64,000 bases of DNA from Meandrina meandrites (taxonomy: Eukaryota; Cnidaria; Anthozoa; Scleractinia; Meandrinidae), in NCBI GenBank assembly GCA_963693305.1, contig OY855905.1:19067937-19131936 (forward strand). The letters run 5' to 3'. Shown one piece after another: positions 58,291-64,000 of the stretch. Under the pieces are notes generated by a model. That model was not told the DNA's origin. It saw only the letters and a program-made list of their open reading frames with translations, and ran no database searches. A program made the position numbers and the translations under genes. How positions within the stretch are numbered: the first letter of the stretch is position 1; every line of letters starts with the position of its first letter.

Positions 58291-58868
58291 AAAAGAGACT
58301 GCCCGAGTTATAATTTATACTCGTATTTCGTCTTGTTTGGAGTTAAAAATTTAGATTTTTGTCTTAGTATTTCCTGGAACAGGTAGAATGGTTAATAAAA
58401 ATTGATAGCACTTGACGATTCTTATTTCAGAGTCAATGACATAAATAAAAGATCGAAGCCGGGATTGCAAACCACGCGCAAAGTTCGGTAAAACAACATA
58501 TGGCTAGCCCATGCACCTAGTAAGTTGATTGTCTTTTTTGACTGAACTATAGGAAAACCTTTGATAGTGAATTTAGGGAAATTGAAAGATGCATTTAACT
58601 GTAAACGTTCAAAAATAAAGACCCGAAACTTCAGCGAAAGAAGTCCTACGTGGGGCGGTCCAGCTCTTGGCAGGAGCCATCATATTTGAGAGGCATAGTT
58701 CACTCGTGGAAGGAAAAAAAAAACTTGACGGCAGAGGAAATTAATGCTATGACGAAAACCAATGAAAAATATATGACATAAGGAAAACGCAAGTGTATAT
58801 CTTGTATCCATTTTCCATTTTTGTGTTCTCTTGGCTATGAAAGGACCTTTCTCTTTTTACTCTTTTAA

Positions 58869-58898
58869 GAGTGTTGTCTATTAAAATAGACAACACTC
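58869..58898. repeat. Perfect 14-bp-arm hairpin
   Basis: GAGTGTTGTCTATT and AATAGACAACACTC are separated by two bases. No T run or gene end is associated, so it is not interpreted as a terminator. Confidence 0.7.
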
Positions 58899-59017
58899 GT
58901 GACGATACGCCATGGTTACAATACTAGCTTCAAATAAAATAATAATAAAAGATCATATCACGTTCAACATCCACTAGAAACAACCAAATCAGAGAGTTTG
59001 CCTGAAATTAGAACCAA

Positions 59018-59265
59018 CTAATACCCCATTCATACCAAAGCTTTAACATGTTTAAATGTTGTTTAGTTAAACACGGTTTCAAATTGTTTTCTTCATGGAC
59101 GTTGCTGACTAATGTTGATCGACTTCAAATTTGGCACAATGAATGCACAAGTTAGCATACTTGAACTCTATGTAAAATTTAGTCTGTCAGTTGTCTGTTG
59201 CTGATTTTCATTTTCTTAAACCTAGTTTAACTAAACATGTTTTGTTGGTGTGAACGTGGTATTAG
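59018..59265. mobile_element. Inverted-repeat MITE, 248 bp
   Basis: Left end CTAATACCCCATTCATACCA and right end TTGGTGTGAACGTGGTATTAG are imperfect inversions, with further inner matches (AACATGTTTA and TTTAGTTAAAC with its partner GTTTAACTAAA). No coding content. Confidence 0.6.
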
Positions 59266-61299
59266 TGGTTCAACGGACGTTCTTTACTCGGAACGTTAAG
59301 CCAGCAGAAACAACAAAAAGGAGTAGGCAAAAGGGTTATATTCCAAGCACAGCTTTATTATTATTCTGAGCAACTACACATCATAAACTAATTTATGGCC
59401 CACAAAATATCAAACCAACAAGCAACCAATCAGTTTTTTTATATGAAAACGCTAATTTTGTCATTCTAGGAAGCGTTCTAAGATCAAGTTATTATCTTAC
59501 TATTTTCATCACAAAAGAATTTTTTATATTTTCCATGGCGATGACAAAATTAAAATGTCCCACATTTACTGATAAAAAAGGTCTTTGATTTGTTTCCTTA
59601 GTCTACGACAGCAAAAGCTACCCTGATACTATGCATATGCGCTTTGGTCCTTGGTCACTTTTCAGGAGGGTATGTTTCTGTCTCTAAACCCACTTGTACA
59701 GGGCAATGTTGATGTTGTACTTCAGATTGTAATAGTTTGCCACAGCCAGGTAAGTGTGACCTTTGTAATGAAATGACGTCATGTCATATATTCCGTGTGT
59801 TGGAATCTCTTGGTATTGGGTGAACTGCGCTCCAGAGGCCTGGTACACAACTGAGGGAGTGTTGTATTTTTGACTGTCACCATGGTGATTGGCCACGCCC
59901 AAGTACGTTTGACCGCTGATCACAAACGAATGCCAGGCGATGGCTCCACGAGTAGGAATGGATTGGAACAGGACAAATTTGTTGCCATCCCACTTATAAA
60001 TAAAGGAATCAGTGTTGTATTTACTTCCAGAGTACAAGTTGGCAAAAGCAAGGAATGTGTGACCATTGATGTTAACAGACCTCACATCGAATGCTCCATA
60101 CGTCTGAAGAGACTGCAGTTCAACAAAGTCTCCTCCTGACCACTTAAAGACAGTGGACTGAACAGAATGCGTTTTTTTGGAGTTGTAATGGTTTGCAAAT
60201 GCTATGAAAGTGTCACTGTTTATTACAAATGTCGTACATCCGTAGGCACCTTCAGTTGCTATCTCCTGAAACTTATTAAACTTGCCGCTGCTCCATTTGT
60301 AGATGACTGATTTTATGGACTGGGTACTTCCATCGTAATGGTTGGTAACTGCTAGATAGTGTTCGCCATTCATCGTAAAAAATGTGAAGTGACCTGCTCC
60401 CTTTGTAGGTATTCGCTGAAAGACGACAAACTGCTTTCCATTCCATTCCAGTCTAGTTGGTACGTTCCATCGTAAAAATTTGCCACAGCGAGAAAATGTT
60501 TATCAGCGATGGAAAAGTACTCAAGGCCAAAAGCACCTCTAGTTTGTAAGCTCTGATACAAAGTAAATTTTTCAGTCTGTTCATCCATCTTGTAGATCAT
60601 AGAACTTGTCTTGTATTTATAAATGTCGCCGTGATAGTTGGCAAAAGCGAGAAACAGACTTCCATTAATTTAGAAAGCTTTAACAGCTGCAACTCCTCTT
60701 GTTGGTAGATCTTGAACTTTCTCAAAAAAGTGAAAACCAGTGGAGCATCCTAAGGTGAAAACGAAACAATTTTCAAGGCATGTTAAGCTGGTTTTATCGA
60801 ATACATTTAGTTACCACTTTCCCAACTTTCAGTTATGTTTGTGCTTTATAGCATTTTTATTTAGCTATATTGTTTCTCAGTTCCAAAACAATTTTGCTCA
60901 TGTCATCTAACTAAACATCTCTAAATAGCCTTTAGATTTCAAATGTTTTATGAACTGAAGATGTCATAAGTTATGCCGAAACATAAAGGTTGTTTCGTGT
61001 TTTTAAAATCGTTGTTTTACTATTGCTAACAATGAAAGAAAGAAATACAGCAGGGCATGTACTCAGATATTGAGGTTTGTTGACAGTTTTGAACAAAGAC
61101 TTCTCTAGAAAAGTTATAAGCTTCTTTTACTATGCAAATCAATTATATCAGAGCCATCTAAAAGTTTACAAAAACCAATGATAAACTATTCTTACCAGTT
61201 GTACAACATGCTGGTTTACTGGATGAAGAGGAGGATCCCTGTAAACAATAAAGAATAACAGACAGCTTGTTACACAACTAAGGCATTAAATATCATTGT

Positions 61300-62529
61300 G
61301 GGTCTCCCAGGGGGGGTCCTTGTTCCCTTGTTCCCTTCCAATATTGCCCTATGTTCCCATGTTCCCACACATTTTCGTAATTTGTTCCCCTTTTATCAAA
61401 TCCACTTACCACCTACCCCCTCCCTGCTCACTTTTCTCCACAAAAAAAAATTAAAAAGAAGAGTACAGATGTTGCATGTGACGTTCTATTTGTGTGACAC
61501 ATCATCTCAAGCATTTGAGCGAAATTCGCAATCCATCAGCGTGTGATTAGCATTAAAACTAACCTTAACTCTCCGATCAATCATCATAATACATGAACTC
61601 GTCAAAATTTGCCCTCTTCCATGCTCTTCCTGATCTTCTCGATGTGGTATTTGATTGCTCTTGATCTTCCTCTACACATTCCCTTGCCTCTTCGATGGTT
61701 ACTGTTTCTACTTGACTGATCAATTGAGATTGACAATAAATAAATTCGTTCTCACTCATTTCAAGCTTACATGGTTAATGAATGAACATAAATAAAGAAG
61801 CTTCTTCTAGCGTTAAATATATTCAAATATAAGCCAGATATGGGCAACCTACCTATTAATTCCCGCTCCTTCGTCATCACTTTGGTAATTGCTGCATTCC
61901 ACTGTTCTTGGGAATCAATTTCAAATACTCTGCCCTTTGGACAGTTCGCTGTAACTTGAAAATCTTTAACACTGATCGTCACTCTGAATTTCGCTATTTG
62001 TAGCTGGCTACACCGATCTGCGATTCCAAATCCTTCTCTTACTCGAAATATTAAATCAAACAAATTCTTGTCACTTTCGCCCCCGATTCCCATTTCAAGG
62101 GACCAACGCATTGCTGGTTTTTCTTCGCCATTTCGATAAATTGCCGCAGTGACAGGCAACAGAACACGATCGGCAAATGATCTTTCCGCCATCTTGGCAA
62201 TCTGTAACAACACAGCGTCAGATTACCGCCAACTTGTGACCGTGGTGACCTCTGACCCACCTCTAACCCAGTCTCCCAGCTGAGAGCCTTGACCTCGCTT
62301 GAGTTCTTTGACTCTAACCAGGGCTAAACCAACGTCGGAACGACAGTGGTGCATAAATGACCATAAATAAAAACTCCAAAATAATGCTCTCTATTCCTTA
62401 TATCAGAATTTTTTCGTACTGTAATTTTTCGAATTTTGTTCCCTTTTTCCCAAAAATTGGCTAATGTTCCCTTGTTCCCTTCGATATTTTGCCAATGTTC
62501 CCTTGTTCCCCAAAACCCCTGGGAGACCC
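61300..62529. mobile_element. Inverted-repeat unit carrying a small gene
   Basis: Ends GGGTCTCCCAGGGG and CCCCTGGGAGACCC are exact inversions, followed inward on both sides by C-rich GTTCCCTTGTTCCC stretches. The 1,230-bp unit lies inside an intron of the collagen/EAR gene. A target duplication is not clear. It encloses two minus-strand frames that look like exons of one gene. Confidence 0.65.
61577..62192 (-). CDS. Unknown two-exon gene inside the inverted-repeat unit
   Basis: Exon 1 would run from ATG 62192 to about 61849 and start MAERSFADRVLLPVTAAIYR. A donor-like GTAGGTTG lies at its end. Exon 2 would run from 61715 (acceptor ATCAG) to the stop at 61577. With the donor at 61849/61848 the phases fit, giving about 160 residues. 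The first part mixes beta-rich and charged sequence (FRVTISVKDFQVTANCPKG) and the end is acidic, then basic (SRRSGRAWKRANFDEF). I do not recognise the family and see no transposase motif. It may be an accessory gene of a DNA transposon or a captured host fragment. The splice assignment is tentative. Confidence 0.4.
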
Positions 62530-62732
62530 TCATCATTTGTAACAGTACTTTCATCAGCCTACACTCAGTTCTTCAGATCGGGTTAGTATTTGCACAGGAA
62601 TTTGACAGGTTCTTAAAATACTCTCATTTATAGTGGAGGTTTGTTAATAACCTGCTTGTCACATGTTCCCGGCATTCCTTTTTGTCCCTTTTCTCCGTGT
62701 GATCCTTTCTCTCCAGCAGATCCTTTCTCGCC

Positions 62733-63329
62733 CTGAAATCAAAATGAAGAATACGCGTGACAGTGAAAATCAAAATACATAAACTCCCTTGAATTATGTA
62801 TTTTTAAGCGCTCAAACAACAATAATACTAATCTCAGTTATCAACTTTCTTTTACCAATGTACTATTGACATCTAGATGCATGTTTTAAATTTGAAATGT
62901 ATTGATTACCTCTCACTGACAAGAAATAGAATGCAGAGGAAGAGGCAGAGAGAGCAAACGAGCAGTTTGATGCACAGAGACAATGTAGGTGCAGTTCAGA
63001 GTGACAGGAAGGGACCTGGCACGCAGAATTTCAAGCCCCTTTGCCAAAAAGGCGCTAAGGAGAGAAGGGACGCAGTTGGAAACGAGGTGAAGCGGTTTGA
63101 ACGCAAGAAAAGATAATGCTCACTTGGTGTAGTGCAGTCGAGGTGGGAATAACATGTGCTTGGAATAACATTTTCCTTAAAAAAAAAAAAACAACTGTGG
63201 GGACGGTAGACGTCGCGTTGAGCTTCAAAGTTAAGTCGATATATGATATGCTCTTATCCTGAGCCAATCTTGTACGTTTGAAAGTATCAGAAGATCCGAT
63301 GTGTCAGTGTTGTTGGCCTAGCAGTTTTG
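62733..63329. other. Upstream intron of the collagen/EAR gene
   Basis: This should be the intron preceding the collagen-type exon. I found no further Gly-X-Y exon on the minus strand here. The sequence is unremarkable apart from a short A run near 63180. Confidence 0.4.
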
Positions 63330-63640
63330 CGCCACATCCTGCTAAATCCTGCAAGAATTAACAGTGCAATGGAGAGGATCCTTTCAGACGCAGAGGACCA
63401 AAAATACAGGCGGTACGAGGAACAGATTGATGCTTGTAGACAGGCTGGCTGGGCTCAAGATTTTGTCACGTTGCTGTCGGTTGCGATGGTTATAGTAGCC
63501 GGGAACGGGCAAACGTGAAGTGGACGATTTGGATTCACTACTAGAGAACAGAACACATTGATAGCTGCTTTACAACAGGCATCAGAGAAAGCTTCGTATT
63601 TGATCTGGAAAAGGCGTTACCGGAAAGAGCGTGGGCAATG
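63330..63640 (+). pseudogene. Possible retroelement C-terminal scrap
   Basis: The frame at 63327-63518 has KYRRYEEQIDACRQAGW, reminiscent of the post-RT segment of some non-LTR elements. Past a stop, in the same frame, comes AALQQASEKASYLIWKRRYR, also in that style. Both pieces are short and broken, so this is a tentative call. Confidence 0.3.
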
Positions 63641-64000
63641 GAGCTTGCTTTTGCACTAAAATTACCATATTCCTTTCCTTTTAGTCCTATGCCCGGTTGT
63701 TCAAAGGATGTATAAAGCTTTCCACCGGTTAAATGGATAAGCGTTGACAAAACAAGCTATGCTGTCTGTTGGATAGTGATTTATCCGGTGGATAGCATTA
63801 TTTACCCTTTGAACAACCGGGGCCTGGTTTGAAGCCAAAGGACAATGGAACTTACTTTGGCAGTAAAATTGCCACCCTTTCCCCTTTGACCTGATTCCAA
63901 GCTAAGAGATAATGGGAATTACTTTTGCACTAGTCCTGGTTCTAAACTAATAGATAATTGAACTGAAGTTTTACTCTAAAATGACCACCCTTTCCCCTTA
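63640..64000. repeat. Degenerate tandem array, about 80-bp unit
   Basis: Repeated words in the same order: ACTTTTGCACTA, AAAATTACCA or AAAATTGCCA, CCCTTTCCCCTT, then CCTGGTT and GATAATGGAA. At least three diverged units run to the right edge. One unit is split by the palindromic element at 63692-63822. Confidence 0.7.
63692..63822. mobile_element. Palindromic MITE inside the tandem array
   Basis: Left end CCCGGTTGTTCAAAGG and right end CCTTTGAACAACCGGGG are inverted repeats. Inner words such as CCGGTTAAATGGATAA and TTATCCGGTGGATA extend the inversion. The unit is about 131 bp with no coding content. Confidence 0.7.

Larger units (their letters stand above)
59684..62732 (-). pseudogene. Collagen/EAR(EPTP)-repeat gene, 3' part, with two lesions
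   Basis: Exons on the minus strand: 62732-62652 (GEKGSAGEKGSHGEKGQKG, collagen triplets, 27 codons), 61238-61196 (serine run then KPACCTT) and 60749-59684. All three have GT-AG borders and compatible phases. The last exon encodes seven EAR/EPTP repeats of about 50 residues (LFLAFANYHG, HFLAVANFYD, HYLAVTNHYD, TFIAFANHYN, TFLAFANLYS, TYLGVANHHG, TYLAVANYYN). Seven blades is the count for the EAR beta-propeller seen in TSPEAR and LGI proteins. An in-frame TAA at 60672-60670 and a one-base loss near 60455 break the frame, so this copy is a pseudogene or contains sequence errors. A minus-strand AATAAA at 59358-59353 is the likely polyadenylation signal. Upstream exons lie beyond 62732. Intact relatives would be secreted adhesion proteins. 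Confidence 0.75.

Noticed and set aside
58018..58386. 122-codon plus frame
   Set aside because: It spans a palindromic MITE (58000-58290), so both halves are reverse complements of each other.
58869..58898. Rho-independent-type terminator
   Set aside because: The genome is eukaryotic, and the hairpin is not followed by a T run or preceded by a gene.

Overview
The window is eukaryotic nuclear DNA. It is AT-rich, its genes are split by GT-AG introns, and it is densely packed with short inverted-repeat transposons and retroelement debris. The gene content (a BPI/LBP pair, single-exon rhodopsin-type GPCRs, a collagen/EAR-repeat gene, an ENDOD1-like nuclease relic) and the repeat style suggest an anthozoan cnidarian, most likely a stony coral. 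That placement is inference from family resemblance, not a database match.

Region by region. (1) 1-28.3 kb is an innate-immunity locus. Two BPI/LBP-like genes lie head to head, with start codons 245 bp apart. The minus-strand gene (2985 down to 469, four exons, then off the left edge) and the plus-strand gene (3231-28237) share the phases of their first four introns. I could assemble the plus gene completely: 16 exons, all with GT-AG junctions and compatible phases, giving 501 codons that follow the BPI/LBP fold from signal peptide to C-terminus. Its introns hold most of the repeats: MULE-like MITEs with 9-bp target duplications, a TA-flanked MITE, a hAT-like MITE, minisatellites, long perfect hairpins, an orphan kinase exon and a Penelope-like element with inverted terminal repeats. 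(2) 28.3-35 kb is a graveyard: a LINE 3' end, a second copy of a 0.3-kb MITE, an ENDOD1-like nuclease relic without its catalytic core, and a TTAA-flanked 1-kb element. (3) 35.3-36.4 kb is a single-exon melatonin-receptor-like GPCR on the minus strand. (4) 36.4-52.7 kb is gene-poor and holds a TTAA-flanked palindromic element, a TAA-flanked MITE and a cluster of three CACGTG boxes. (5) 52.7-53.7 kb is a second single-exon rhodopsin-type GPCR on the plus strand. (6) 54-59.3 kb carries a SINE and several palindromic MITEs. (7) 59.7-62.7 kb is the 3' part of a minus-strand gene joining a collagen-like stretch to seven EAR/EPTP repeats. Its last exon has one in-frame stop and one frameshift, and an intron hosts a 1.2-kb inverted-repeat unit with its own apparent two-exon gene. 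(8) The right edge is a LINE scrap and a degenerate tandem array.

The two BPI-like genes probably act as secreted lipid or endotoxin-binding defence proteins under a shared promoter. The other genes have no evident functional link. The observations I rate highest are the divergent BPI pair, the Penelope-like element with hammerhead-like motifs in opposed repeats, and the inverted-repeat unit carrying an unrecognised gene.
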